In this document: positions 10,160-19,412 of the stretch, piece by piece
Layout: the number at the start of each line of letters is the position of its first letter
Numbering within the stretch: the first letter of the stretch is position 1
Source: Qipengyuania marisflavi
GTDB taxonomy: Bacteria > Pseudomonadota > Alphaproteobacteria > Sphingomonadales > Sphingomonadaceae
Length of the DNA: 64,000 bases
Assembly: GCF_005884405.1 (NCBI RefSeq)
Contig: NZ_VCAO01000002.1
Span: forward strand, 124,001-188,000
Direction of reading: 5' to 3'
Made by a program: the position numbers and the translations under genes
Notes under the pieces: generated by a model
The model's input: only the letters and a program-made list of their open reading frames with translations
What the model was told of the DNA's origin: nothing
Database searches by the model: none

Positions 10160-10185
10160 AACGCCGCGAAACGAGATATAGTTCC
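10160..10185 (-). promoter_or_regulatory. EcfG-type (general stress response) promoter
   Basis: On the minus strand the sequence reads GGAAC-N17-CGTT, an exact match to the consensus for the alphaproteobacterial sigma factor EcfG (GGAAC-N16/17-CGTT). The CGTT element ends 23 nt before the ATG of the repeat protein. That leaves a very short leader carrying the Shine-Dalgarno AAGGAG. The site is predicted from the motif and position only. Confidence 0.65.
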
Positions 10186-10223
10186 ACCGGGAAAACTTGG
10201 AAAATCCCCGTTTTCTGCGGTGT

Positions 10224-10808
10224 TCAGCTCCCCGAAAGGTAGAGCGCAGCCTCTTCGCGGCGGCGGCGGGCAAGGCCTTCAAGCACCCGTCCCCCGGCCC
10301 TGTTCCAACGACCAAACTGGCCTGCAGCAGCGGAAAACTCATGGTTTTTGTGCAATCTGGTCAGTGTGGCACGGCCAATCGCGCCGGTATTGTAGTGAAA
10401 ACTGACCAGTGCATCGAACTGCGCCTGGCTGGTCGGAAACCCCGCCACAGCGATTTCGACTTCCCGTGCATGGCGCATGATATCCTGTTGCAACCGCGCA
10501 TCACATTGCGCCTGTGTCCACACAGTGCCTGGCCCGATGTCGCTGCCTGTGGCGCCCCAGCCGATTGTCCAGGGATGGCCGCCCGTACCCGGATCGGGAT
10601 AGGCCTCCACCATTCCATCCCGGCGCAATCGCGCGCAGCCTTCGAAGCGTTTGATGATGGCGACCCCGGCCTCGCTGACCGTCAGCCCTTTGGCGCTGCT
10701 GTCGCCCCCGGCACAATCAATCGCCCGGTCCAGCGCCGCAATCTCGCTGCGCCGGAACCCGCGGCCCAGCAAGCGGCGGACGGTATCGAAAATCATTTTG
10801 CGCTGCAT
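10224..10808 (-). CDS. GH24 lysozyme (phage-type muramidase)
   Basis: This enzyme is predicted to cleave the MurNAc-GlcNAc bond of peptidoglycan. The 194-residue protein shows the catalytic triad of phage lysozymes: Glu56 in IKRFEGC, Asp72 and Thr81 in the YPDPGTGGHPWTIGWG segment. The closing WNRAGGRVLEGLARRRREE is the family's C-terminal signature. There is an extra ~40-residue N-terminal part without a clear signal peptide, so export would need a holin, a SAR-type route or lysis. No phage genes flank it, so it is either a lone captured endolysin or a resident cell-wall enzyme. Confidence 0.88.
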   Translation of the reverse strand: MQRKMIFDTVRRLLGRGFRRSEIAALDRAIDCAGGDSSAKGLTVSEAGVAIIKRFEGCARLRRDGMVEAYPDPGTGGHPWTIGWGATGSDIGPGTVWTQAQCDARLQQDIMRHAREVEIAVAGFPTSQAQFDALVSFHYNTGAIGRATLTRLHKNHEFSAAAGQFGRWNRAGGRVLEGLARRRREEAALYLSGS

Positions 10809-10892
10809 GGCTCACCCCGGTGAAGAATCGAGGCGCAGCAAATAGACACCAGTGGGGCGTGTAGGAAAATGGTTTCTGCGTGGCAGGCACAC

Positions 10893-10921
10893 AAAAAGGG
10901 CGCCCGGTCTCCCGGACGCCC
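10893..10921 (-). terminator. Rho-independent terminator of glnBA
   Basis: On the minus strand, 26 nt after the glnA stop, a 10-bp GC-rich stem (arms 10912-10921 and 10898-10907, one G-T pair) with a GAGA tetraloop is followed by five T residues at 10893-10897. It has all the parts of an intrinsic terminator. Confidence 0.85.
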
Positions 10922-10946
10922 CTTGTGTCGTGATTTCAGGCCCGTG

Positions 10947-12356
10947 TCAGGCGCTGTAATACATGTCGAATTCCACCGCGCATGGCGTGACTTCGAGGCG
11001 CATGACCTCTTCCCATTTCAGCTCGACATAAGCGTCGATCTGGTCCTTTGTGAACACATCGCCCTTGAGCAGGAATTCATAATCCTCGCCCAGCGATTCC
11101 AGCGCTTCGCGCAGCGAACCGCATACTGTCGGCACATCCGCCAATTCGGCAGGCGGCAGATCGTAAAGGTTCTTGTCCATCGCCTCGCCCGGGTGGATCT
11201 TGTTCTGGATCCCGTCGAGACCCGCCATCAGCAGCGCCGAATAGGCGAGATAGGGGTTGGCCATCGCATCGGGGAAACGGAATTCCACGCGCTTGGCCTT
11301 GTCACCGGCGCCATAGGGGATCCGGCACGATGCCGAACGGTTGCGGGCGGAATAGGCCAGCAGCACAGGCGCTTCGAAACCCGGAACCAGCCGCTTGTAG
11401 CTGTTGGTCGTAGGGTTGGTGAAAGCGTTCAGCGCCTTGGCGTGCTTGATCACGCCGCCAATGAAGAACAGGCAGTTTTCCGACAGCCCGGCATACTGAT
11501 TGCCCGCAAAAGTCGGATTGCCATTCTCCCAGATCGACATGTGGGTGTGCATCCCGCTGCCGTTATCGTCCTTGATCGGTTTGGGCATGAAGGTCGCGCT
11601 TTTGCCATAGATATGGGCGACCTGATGCACGACATATTTGTAGATCTGCATGTTGTCGGCGGTTTCGACCAGCGTGCCGAACGTGACACCAAGCTCGTGC
11701 TGGGCAGCGGCGACCTCGTGGTGGTGTTTGTCGCAATTGAGGCCCATTTCGATCATGGTCGAGACCATTTCGCCGCGAATATCCACGGCGCTGTCGACCG
11801 GGGCGACGGGGAAATAGCCACCCTTGGCGCGCGGGCGATGACCCAGATTGCCGCTTTCATATTCCTTGCCGCTGTTGGTGGGCAATTCGATGTCATCGAT
11901 GGCATATCCCGAAGCGGCATAGCCGTCTTCGAAGCGGACATCGTCGAACATGAAGAATTCGGCCTCGGGACCGACATAGATCGTGTCACCAATGCCGGTG
12001 GATTTCAAATAGGCTTCGGCGCGCTTGGCGGTGGAGCGCGGGTCACGTGCATACCATTCGCCTGATGACGGTTCCACAATGTCGCAGAACACGATCATCA
12101 TCGGCTCCGCACTGAAGGGATCGATGAAAATCCGCTCCAGATCGGGCTTCAGGATCATGTCGCTTTCGTTGATGACTTTCCAGCCGGCGATGGAGGAACC
12201 ATCGAACATCAGGCCGTCTTCCAGCTCGTCTTCACCCAGGATCTTGGCGACCATAGTCAGGTGATGCCATTTGCCCTTGGGATCGGTGAAGCGCAAATCG
12301 ACCCATTCGATGCCATCGTCCTTGATCTGTTTGAGGACGTCCTTCGCACTTGCCAT
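10947..12356 (-). CDS. glnA: Glutamine synthetase type I
   Basis: The enzyme forms glutamine from glutamate, ammonia and ATP in the cytoplasm as a dodecamer, the main ammonia-assimilation step. At 469 residues it has the usual GSI length. Conserved parts include the N-terminal [17 protein letters not shown], the [10 protein letters not shown] segment, the ATP/metal-site stretch [14 protein letters not shown] and the NRSASCRIP loop. Tyr398 in NLYDLPP is the expected adenylylation site. The start is MASAKDV at 12356 because it follows GGAGA at good spacing; the open frame extends nine codons further. It is co-directional with glnB 57 nt upstream and ends before a strong terminator. Confidence 0.97.
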   Translation of the reverse strand: MASAKDVLKQIKDDGIEWVDLRFTDPKGKWHHLTMVAKILGEDELEDGLMFDGSSIAGWKVINESDMILKPDLERIFIDPFSAEPMMIVFCDIVEPSSGEWYARDPRSTAKRAEAYLKSTGIGDTIYVGPEAEFFMFDDVRFEDGYAASGYAIDDIELPTNSGKEYESGNLGHRPRAKGGYFPVAPVDSAVDIRGEMVSTMIEMGLNCDKHHHEVAAAQHELGVTFGTLVETADNMQIYKYVVHQVAHIYGKSATFMPKPIKDDNGSGMHTHMSIWENGNPTFAGNQYAGLSENCLFFIGGVIKHAKALNAFTNPTTNSYKRLVPGFEAPVLLAYSARNRSASCRIPYGAGDKAKRVEFRFPDAMANPYLAYSALLMAGLDGIQNKIHPGEAMDKNLYDLPPAELADVPTVCGSLREALESLGEDYEFLLKGDVFTKDQIDAYVELKWEEVMRLEVTPCAVEFDMYYSA

Positions 12357-12413
12357 TTTAACAGTCTCCATTTGGATAATCACTTGTAGCCCGCGTGATG
12401 CAGGCGGGATAAT

Positions 12414-12956
<543 letters not shown>

Positions 12957-12960
12957 CTAA

Positions 12961-13899
12961 TTATTGGGCAACGCCAAGTTGCAAACCGCTGGTTTCGGGC
13001 AAGCCGCACATCAGGTTCAAATTCTGGACCGCTGCGCCGCTGGCACCTTTGCCCAGATTGTCGAGCCGTGCGACCAGCCGCGCGTGCCAGCCGCCCTTGT
13101 TGCCGAACACGAACAGCTCCAGAGCATCCGAAGGCGCGGCGTGAATTTCCAGCAGTAATTCCTCGCAGGGACTGCCATCATGGACGGTCACAACGGCAGA
13201 ACCATCGTAAAATTCGCGCAATGCCGCGCGCAGTCCCTCCACCGTTACCTCTCCCGCCATCGCGCCAAGGTGCAGCGGTACCTCGGCAAGCATTCCGCGA
13301 TACGCGGGGACGACCGCGGGGGCGAAGATTACCGGGTGATCCAGCCCGGCGTGGATCTTCATTTCATCAAGGTGCTTGTGCGCCAGATCATACGCATAGG
13401 CGCGAAACGCCGGTGCTCGGGCGCTATTGAAGCGCTTGATTGACGCCTTGCCGCCGCCCGAATAACCACTGACTGCATTCACGGTATAGGGCCAGTCGGC
13501 AGGCAGCAGCCCGGCCCGCACCAGCGGTGCAACCAGCGCCAGAAACCCGGTGGGATAACAACCCGGATTGCTCACACGAAGCGCATTGGCAACCCGTTCC
13601 GGCCCGACCAGTTCGGGGAATCCATAGCACCATCCCGTCGTCGTGCGGTGGGCACTGGAGGCGTCGATAATGCGCGTCTTGCTGGCGGGATCGAGCAGAT
13701 CCACCGCTTCACGCGCAGCATCATCGGGCAGGCACAGGATCGCAATATCTGCGGCGTTCAGCGCATCCCGCCGCGCCTTGGCATCCTTGCGCATTGTATC
13801 ATCCAGCGTGATCAGCGCAAATTCGCTGCGACCCGCCAGTCGCTCGGCAATTTCCAGCCCGGTCGTTCCCGCCGCGCCGTCGATGAAGATATTATGCAC
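12961..13899 (-). CDS. argC: N-acetyl-gamma-glutamyl-phosphate reductase (type 2)
   Basis: The enzyme performs the NADPH-dependent reduction of N-acetylglutamyl phosphate to the semialdehyde in arginine synthesis. The 312-residue product begins HNIFIDGAAGTTGLEI, a nucleotide-binding start typical of type 2 ArgC. The catalytic Cys114 is in SNPGCYPTGF. The start is GTG 13899: this codon sits inside the last codons of the SH3 gene (8-nt overlap), giving the family-typical N terminus. The alternative ATG at 13932 would add 11 proline-rich residues. It is coupled to the SH3 protein gene upstream; no other arg gene is adjacent. Confidence 0.92.
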   Translation of the reverse strand: MHNIFIDGAAGTTGLEIAERLAGRSEFALITLDDTMRKDAKARRDALNAADIAILCLPDDAAREAVDLLDPASKTRIIDASSAHRTTTGWCYGFPELVGPERVANALRVSNPGCYPTGFLALVAPLVRAGLLPADWPYTVNAVSGYSGGGKASIKRFNSARAPAFRAYAYDLAHKHLDEMKIHAGLDHPVIFAPAVVPAYRGMLAEVPLHLGAMAGEVTVEGLRAALREFYDGSAVVTVHDGSPCEELLLEIHAAPSDALELFVFGNKGGWHARLVARLDNLGKGASGAAVQNLNLMCGLPETSGLQLGVAQ

Positions 13900-14245
13900 T
13901 GCGGGAGGGGGCGAGCGCAGCGCGCCGGACATATCCGCTGGGCCCCTCGGGACCGCGCGTGATCCACAGCCAGTCGCCAGCTTCATCGAGCAGTTCAACC
14001 ATCTCGCCCGCTGCGAAGGTGACGCCGTCATCGGCATCATCGCGCGGCTGGAGTTTGAGCGTCACCGCTGCATCGCCCAGCGCATGCGCTATCGGGATCA
14101 CGTAATGCGCCGCGAGGAATTGGTCCGCCAGAGCGATATGCGCCAGATCACCGCGCAGGGGCAGGGTGCCCGGGGCCGGTCGCTGGATCGGACCTTTCAG
14201 GCCAACAATGCCTTCTGGTAAGGAATACAGGGCAGGCCCGGTCAC
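13892..14245 (-). CDS. Small SH3-like domain protein
   Basis: This is a 117-residue protein of unknown role. The C-terminal half looks like a bacterial SH3 fold: TLKLQPRDDADDGVTFAAGEMVELLDEAGDWLWI, then GPSGYVRRAALAP, the usual 'WxxI...GYV' ending. It has no signal peptide or membrane segment. Translation probably starts at GTG 14245, which lacks a strong ribosome site. The stop codon lies just inside argC, so the two are translated as a pair. SH3b domains often bind cell-wall peptides, but nothing here proves this. Confidence 0.75.
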   Translation of the reverse strand: MTGPALYSLPEGIVGLKGPIQRPAPGTLPLRGDLAHIALADQFLAAHYVIPIAHALGDAAVTLKLQPRDDADDGVTFAAGEMVELLDEAGDWLWITRGPEGPSGYVRRAALAPSRSA

Positions 14246-14329
14246 TCTGGTCGCAATGCTCGTCTGTTGCAGGATGCGGGCGCTTACCCCTCCCGCCGCA
14301 AACTCGCAAGCCGCCGCCGCTGATTATGA

Positions 14330-15712
14330 TCAGCCATAGCGTTTGCGCAGCATGTGCCAGGCGGCGCGCAGGCCATAGGCATCGCCGCCCTTGGGCCGCC
14401 CCGGCTTGGCTGTAGGCCGCCAGGAAAACGTGTCGAAATGTGCCCAGTCGATCTCCTCACCAACGAATTTGTCGAGGAACAAGCCCGCCACGCTGGCACC
14501 GGCAAAGGAATTGGCGTGCGCATTGTTGGTGTCAGCAATGTCGGAGTTAAGCCATTCGCGATAGACATCTGGCAGCGGCAGTCGCCACGGTTCGTCATCG
14601 CATTCGCGGCCCGCATCGATCAGCGCCTGTGCCGTGTCATCACGGCGCGTCATCAGCGCAGGAAATTCCGGCCCCAGCGCCACCCGCGCTGCGCCCGTCA
14701 GCGTGGCGAAATCCAGGATCAGGTCGGGATCTTCCTCACTCGCCCGGTCCAGCGCATCGGCCAGCACCAGCCGCCCTTCGGCATCGGTATTGCCAATCTC
14801 CACCGTCAGCCCCTTGCGCGACGTCAGGACGTCACCGGGCCGAAAGGCATTGCCCGCAATCGCGTTTTCAACCGCAGGCACCAGCAGGTGCAGCCTCACG
14901 CGCAGACCCGCGCCCATGACCAGCCCGGCCAGGGCGATGGCGTGCGCTGCGCCGCCCATGTCTTTCTTCATCAGCAACATGCCGGAAGAACTTTTCACGT
15001 CCAGCCCGCCGGAATCAAAGCACACTCCCTTGCCGACAATCGCCAGCACCGGGTCGGTTTCCTTGCCCCAGGTCAGATGGATCAGGCGCGGCGCATGGGG
15101 GCGGGCGGCGGCCCGGCCAACCGCGTGGATCATTGGATATTCCTGCTCCAGCGTATCACCGCGCGTGGTCTTAACCGCGCCGCCATGCTGCTTGGCCAGC
15201 GCGTCGATGGTTTCCTCAAGCGCGGCAGGGCCCATATCCTCGGCGGGGGTGTTCACCAGATCGCGGATCACGCACACAGCCTGCGCCTCGGCAATGGCAC
15301 CGTCGATCTTGCTTGCTTCCTTGGTCAGCAGAACACGCGGGCCGGTGGGGTTTTCGGCCTGTTTGTAGCGGTCGAAGACATATTGCGCAGTCTGCCAGCC
15401 ATGCAGCGCCGGACCCGCATCGCCATCAGCGCGGCGATACGTGCCTTCTGGCAGGGCCTCGGCCAGTTTCGCCATGCACCAGCTCGACAGATCGTCAGGA
15501 TTGGCGACGCCGCCCACTGCAAACCAGTCATCGCCATCGGGCACGATGCCGACCTGATAGCCGCTGCCATTGAATTTTTGTGCGGTCAGCGCTGCCCGCT
15601 GTCCGGTAGAGAGCTTTTTCGCCCAGCCTTCAAAGCCATCCTTATCCACCAGGTGGATCGGGATCGCATCCTGTCCGCGATCGGGCTGGATTAGCGGGTT
15701 GCTCTCGGCCAT
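14330..15712 (-). CDS. Leucyl aminopeptidase family protein (M17)
   Basis: This is a cytoplasmic two-metal aminopeptidase that trims N-terminal residues from peptides. The 460-residue product contains the M17 signature NTDAEGRL, preceded by the metal- and substrate-site stretch GKGVCFDSGGLDVKSSSGM and the KKDMGGAAH helix. The start is set at MAESNPL (15712), preceded by a purine-rich AGAGAG; the frame is open for 16 more codons. Its N-terminal domain is short compared with E. coli PepA, as in other alphaproteobacterial M17 enzymes. It is divergent from the DUF3298 lipoprotein gene, with 46 nt between starts. Confidence 0.92.
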   Translation of the reverse strand: MAESNPLIQPDRGQDAIPIHLVDKDGFEGWAKKLSTGQRAALTAQKFNGSGYQVGIVPDGDDWFAVGGVANPDDLSSWCMAKLAEALPEGTYRRADGDAGPALHGWQTAQYVFDRYKQAENPTGPRVLLTKEASKIDGAIAEAQAVCVIRDLVNTPAEDMGPAALEETIDALAKQHGGAVKTTRGDTLEQEYPMIHAVGRAAARPHAPRLIHLTWGKETDPVLAIVGKGVCFDSGGLDVKSSSGMLLMKKDMGGAAHAIALAGLVMGAGLRVRLHLLVPAVENAIAGNAFRPGDVLTSRKGLTVEIGNTDAEGRLVLADALDRASEEDPDLILDFATLTGAARVALGPEFPALMTRRDDTAQALIDAGRECDDEPWRLPLPDVYREWLNSDIADTNNAHANSFAGASVAGLFLDKFVGEEIDWAHFDTFSWRPTAKPGRPKGGDAYGLRAAWHMLRKRYG

Positions 15713-15758
15713 AATGGGAACGCTCTCTGTCAGTTTTATCTCTGCATAAGGAAATCCC

Positions 15759-16568
15759 ATGCATCCGCGCCTGTTCCTGATTCCATTGCTCGTGTCGAGC
15801 GCAGGATGTTCGGATGCGGGCGAATATGGTGACGCGGTAGGGGTGGATCAGGCCGCAGCAACCGCCTCTGCCGAAGCCAGTGCCAGCTCTGCCAAGGGCA
15901 AGGCGCGCAATGTGTCGGAGGAAACCGACGCCTATTTCTTCGAATATTCCTATCCGGCCGAGGTTGGCGCCTATCCTGAATTGAAGGCAGAGCTTGACCG
16001 GCAGCTGGAGGCCGAACGCGCGCAGTTGGTGAAAGACACGGCCCAATGGAAGGCGGAGGCCGAGGCCGAGGGGTTCGAATTTCGCGCGCATAGTTCCAAT
16101 CTGGAATGGAAAGTCGTGGCGGATATTCCCGGCTGGCTGAGCCTGTCGGGAGATGCCTCCAGCTATACCGGCGGGGCGCATGGCAATTATGGAACGGTCG
16201 GGCTGGTTTATGACAAACAGGCCAAGACCATCCGCGAGGCGATTGACCTGTTTCGCTCACCCACCGCATTCTGGCAGAGCGTGTCGGCGAAGTTCTGCGA
16301 GAAACTGGACGCCGAGCGTGCCAAGCGTAGGGGCGAGCCGGTCGATCCCAATGACGAAACCTTTGGCACCTGCCCTCCGATAGACGATCTGGTGCTGCTG
16401 TTGGGATCATCGAACGGCAAGGTGTTCGACCGGGTGGGGATCATCGCCAATCCCTATGTCGCGGGCGCTTATGCCGAGGGGCTGTACGAGATCGATCTCG
16501 ACGTCGATGCCCGCATGGTCGATGCCGTGAAGCCCGAATTTGCCTCAGCCTTCACCATTCACCGCTGA
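15759..16568 (+). CDS. Lipoprotein with DUF4163/DUF3298 domains
   Basis: This 269-residue predicted lipoprotein has the lipobox VSSAGC, with Cys17 as the lipidation site. After an Ala/Ser linker, residues about 60-140 resemble DUF4163. The diagnostic SSYTGGAHGNYGT segment and the C-terminal part match the DUF3298 / PdaC-SigV fold known from peptidoglycan deacetylases and anti-sigma-like proteins. Here no catalytic deacetylase domain follows, so it is probably a stand-alone envelope binding protein. Function unknown. Confidence 0.85.
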   Translation: MHPRLFLIPLLVSSAGCSDAGEYGDAVGVDQAAATASAEASASSAKGKARNVSEETDAYFFEYSYPAEVGAYPELKAELDRQLEAERAQLVKDTAQWKAEAEAEGFEFRAHSSNLEWKVVADIPGWLSLSGDASSYTGGAHGNYGTVGLVYDKQAKTIREAIDLFRSPTAFWQSVSAKFCEKLDAERAKRRGEPVDPNDETFGTCPPIDDLVLLLGSSNGKVFDRVGIIANPYVAGAYAEGLYEIDLDVDARMVDAVKPEFASAFTIHR

Positions 16569-16607
16569 CATCTCGCAATTTGCCATCGGGGGCGCTACAT
16601 TGCGGCC

Positions 16608-17435
16608 ATGACCGAATATCAGATGATCGACAGCGACCAGACCGTTTACCGTGACGGCACCATCAAGCTGCACGGGCCGGAAGGCTTTGACGGGATGCGC
16701 AAGGCAGGCCGACTGGCTGCCGACATCCTCGATGCGTTGGTGCCAATGGTGCAACCCGGCGTGACCACGGCCAGCCTTGACGATACCGTGCGTCAGATGA
16801 CGCTGGATGCCGGGGCGGTGCCCGCAACGATGGGCTATCGCGGTTATGCGCACAGCAGCTGTATCTCGATCAACCATGTGATCTGTCACGGTATTCCTAG
16901 CGACAAGGCGCTGAAGGATGGCGACATCGTCAATATCGACGTTACCCCGCTGCTGGACGGCTGGCATGGTGATACGAGCCGGATGTTTCTGGTCGGCGAT
17001 GTCCCGCTGAAAGCGCGGCGACTGGTCGATGTGACGTATGAATGCCTGATGCTGGGGATCGAAGCCGCAGCACAGCCCGGCGCGCGGCTGGGCGATATCG
17101 GCGCGGTGATCGAAGGCCACGCGCGGCAGTTCCGTTATGGCGTGGTGCAGGAATTCTGTGGCCACGGCGTGGGCCGCCTGTTCCACGACGCGCCCGAAGT
17201 CATCCATGCCGCCCGCCCGGGCACCGGACCAGAGCTGAAACCGGGCATGTTCTTCACCATCGAACCGATGATCAATCTGGGCCGCCCGCACGCCAAATTG
17301 CTCAATGACGGCTGGACTGCCGTAACCCGCGACAAATCACTCAGCGCGCAGTTCGAACACTCGATCGGCATCACCGAAAACGGCGTGGAGATTTTCACCG
17401 AGAGCCGGACGGGAAAGCATCAGCCGCCTTACTGA
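16608..17435 (+). CDS. map: Methionine aminopeptidase, type I
   Basis: The enzyme removes the initiator methionine from new proteins. At 275 residues it has the type I pita-bread fold with the expected metal ligands: Asp in NIDVTPLLDGWHGD (two Asp), His in CGHGVGRLFHD, Glu in FTIEPMI and Glu in QFEHSIGI. The N-terminal ~25 residues before LHGPEGFDGMRKAG are an extension common in alphaproteobacteria; an internal ATG (MIDSDQ) is a possible alternative start. It is not in an obvious operon. Confidence 0.95.
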   Translation: MTEYQMIDSDQTVYRDGTIKLHGPEGFDGMRKAGRLAADILDALVPMVQPGVTTASLDDTVRQMTLDAGAVPATMGYRGYAHSSCISINHVICHGIPSDKALKDGDIVNIDVTPLLDGWHGDTSRMFLVGDVPLKARRLVDVTYECLMLGIEAAAQPGARLGDIGAVIEGHARQFRYGVVQEFCGHGVGRLFHDAPEVIHAARPGTGPELKPGMFFTIEPMINLGRPHAKLLNDGWTAVTRDKSLSAQFEHSIGITENGVEIFTESRTGKHQPPY

Positions 17436-17508
17436 GCTTTGGTCGGCATTGGGGTGGCAAACGGACATTCGTCATGCAACGGTCCTGCCTAAGGAATTGC
17501 CTCTAACC

Positions 17509-17781
17509 ATGCGCCGCCGCTGGTTGCTGTCGGTGCTAATCATCATCGCTGGAGCACTGGTCTTGTGGCAAACCCAGTTCCGCTACGGCTGGCTCGAAAT
17601 GGCTCTCGGTAGTTTTGCGTGGTTGTTTTGGATCGCTGTCGTCGCATGGGGTGCGCTAACTGCTGTTGCGATCCGTCGGCATCGGGCATGGTGGCTGCTC
17701 ATTGCTGCTCCTGTCGTGCTTTACCCGGTCGTCATGGCAGCCGGTTTGCTCGTTTCGTGTGCAGGGGGCGATTGTCTCTAA
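17509..17781 (+). CDS. Small membrane protein of unknown function
   Basis: The 90-residue protein has three predicted membrane segments (about 5-22, 28-50 and 58-82) and a basic N terminus (MRRRW). The start at 17509 is chosen for AAGGAA about 12 nt upstream; the frame opens 20 codons earlier. Codon choice is slightly less GC-biased than in the neighbours. I do not recognise the family. Confidence 0.6.
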   Translation: MRRRWLLSVLIIIAGALVLWQTQFRYGWLEMALGSFAWLFWIAVVAWGALTAVAIRRHRAWWLLIAAPVVLYPVVMAAGLLVSCAGGDCL

Positions 17782-17827
17782 GGTTCAGCGGAAACGACAG
17801 CAAATGGCTGGTTAGCAAAGAGTTCGC

Positions 17828-18484
17828 TTAATCCTCCCGCGCCGCCCGGATCGCCGCGCCTGCCGCAAATGGTGCCAGCGCACAAAGTCCCAAACTGATC
17901 GCCGCAGTCAGCAGCAATCCTGAACTGTCGGGTCGTGACAAAGCGCCGGCTCCGAAAATCAGGATCGGTACCGCCAGCGGGATCATCATCAGGCCTGCCA
18001 GAGCTGCTCCGCCGCGCAGGCTGGCGGTCAGGGCTGCGACGGCGAGGCCCACTGCGGCAAGGCCCGGAGTGCCTGCCAGCAGGCCCAGCAGGACAGTCCG
18101 CACAGTCTCAGCTGACAGGCCCAGCAAAGCGGCGGCGGGCAGGGTGGCCAGCAGCAGCAGCGGCGCGAAGGCCAGCCAGTGCGCAATCAGCCGGATGGCC
18201 ATCGCCAATTCCTCCGATACGCCGCGCAGATGCAATTGGTCGAACACGCCCCCCTCAAGATCGCTGGCGACCAGCTTTTCCAGCGGCAGGATCGCTGCCA
18301 GCAGGGCGGCGACCCAGATCACGCCGCCGCCGGTCCGTGCCAGCAATTGGGCATCGGGCCCGACTGCGAAGGGAAACAGCATCGCCACTGCGATAAAGAA
18401 CAACAGCGGCAGCACCCCGCCGCCTCGCCCGCCGGGTAGCAGCAGTCCCAGATCGCGGCGCAGCAGGGTCAGTGCCGCGCTCAT
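17828..18484 (-). CDS. ccmB: Heme exporter protein CcmB
   Basis: This is the membrane subunit of the CcmABCD system that loads heme onto CcmE for c-type cytochrome maturation. The 218-residue product has six hydrophobic segments and typical CcmB wording, such as LPLEKLVASDLEGGVFDQL near residue 70 and GTPGLAAVGLAVAALTASLRGGAALAGLM. The start is MSAALTLL at 18484; its ATG overlaps the ccmA stop by four bases. The other ccm genes are not in the window. Confidence 0.93.
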   Translation of the reverse strand: MSAALTLLRRDLGLLLPGGRGGGVLPLLFFIAVAMLFPFAVGPDAQLLARTGGGVIWVAALLAAILPLEKLVASDLEGGVFDQLHLRGVSEELAMAIRLIAHWLAFAPLLLLATLPAAALLGLSAETVRTVLLGLLAGTPGLAAVGLAVAALTASLRGGAALAGLMMIPLAVPILIFGAGALSRPDSSGLLLTAAISLGLCALAPFAAGAAIRAARED

Positions 18485-19062
18485 TTCGCGTAATCCGCCA
18501 GCGCAATCATGCGTGCGCGGGGCAGCGCCATCGGCTGGTGCGAGGCGACCACGGCGATCCCGCCGCCGCCGCAATGCAGCGCCACCAGCGCCTCGACACT
18601 TTTGCGCGCCTGATCGTCCAGCCCGTTGAGCGGTTCGTCGAGCAGCCAGATCGGCTGTGCGGCGTTGAGCAGCCGCGCCATTGCGGCGCGCTTGCGTTGG
18701 CCGGTCGACAGGAATCGCACCGGCACATCCATCAACGGGTCCAGTTGCAACACCTCCAGCGCGCGGCCCGGATCGCCGCAGCCATCAAGTCTCTCCCAGA
18801 ATGCCAGAGCGTCACGCAGGGTGTGATTTTCGTCCATTGCCAGCCGCTCATCGACCAGACCCATCGCGCCATCGTGGGATACTTCGCCCAGATAGGGGCG
18901 CAGCAATCCGGCGAGAATACGGATCAGGCTGGACTTGCCCACGCCGTTTGCGCCCGCGATGTGGACGGCATCGCCAGCCGCGCATTGCAGCGACAGCCCG
19001 CTGAACAGCAGGCGGTCGCCGCGGCGGCAGGCGATGTCCTTCGCGGCGAGTTGCGCTTGCAT
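18481..19062 (-). CDS. ccmA: Heme exporter ATP-binding protein CcmA
   Basis: This ABC ATPase partners CcmB and drives release of holo-CcmE. The 193-residue product shows Walker [10 protein letters not shown], signature LSTGQRKR, Walker B IWLLDEP and the switch His in VASHQPM. It is of the usual short length for CcmA. The start is MQAQLAAKD at 19062; the open frame upstream of that has no ABC similarity. It is translationally coupled to ccmB. Confidence 0.94.
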   Translation of the reverse strand: MQAQLAAKDIACRRGDRLLFSGLSLQCAAGDAVHIAGANGVGKSSLIRILAGLLRPYLGEVSHDGAMGLVDERLAMDENHTLRDALAFWERLDGCGDPGRALEVLQLDPLMDVPVRFLSTGQRKRAAMARLLNAAQPIWLLDEPLNGLDDQARKSVEALVALHCGGGGIAVVASHQPMALPRARMIALADYAK

Positions 19063-19118
19063 GGCTGGCAGCGATAGGCAAAAGCCGGGCAGCCGACAAG
19101 CGAAGGAGTATTCGGGCG

Positions 19119-19412
19119 ATGACAGTGGAAAAACTGGACGAGGACGAACGCGCCAGCTGGCTGAGCGTGTTGCCCGAATGGTCACTGGCCCGCGATGGCG
19201 ACGCGATCGAGCGCAAGTTCGAATTTGCCGATTTTTCCGAGGCGTTCGCCTTCATGACGCGCATTGCGATCATGGCGGAAAAGCGTGACCACCATCCCGA
19301 ATGGTTCAATGTTTACAATCGGGTGGAAATCACGCTGACCACGCATGACGCGGGCGGGCTGAGCCTGCGCGACGCGCATATGGCCAAGGCCATCGACAAG
19401 CTACTCCCCTAG
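19119..19412 (+). CDS. 4a-hydroxytetrahydrobiopterin dehydratase (PCD/DCoH)
   Basis: The enzyme regenerates dihydropterin cofactor after aromatic amino-acid hydroxylation, or acts in pterin recycling more generally. At 97 residues it is full length, with the family motif [28 protein letters not shown] that carries the catalytic histidines. It is divergent from ccmA with 56 nt between starts. Its last 12 nt overlap the end of the convergent esterase gene. Confidence 0.93.
   Translation: MTVEKLDEDERASWLSVLPEWSLARDGDAIERKFEFADFSEAFAFMTRIAIMAEKRDHHPEWFNVYNRVEITLTTHDAGGLSLRDAHMAKAIDKLLP

Noticed and set aside
10224-10808. Prophage remnant around the GH24 lysozyme
   Set aside because: No holin, tail, terminase or integrase genes flank it; neighbours are ordinary chromosomal genes.
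10869-12065. 398-codon plus-strand frame opposite glnA
   Set aside because: It is the exact antisense shadow of glutamine synthetase and also crosses its terminator.
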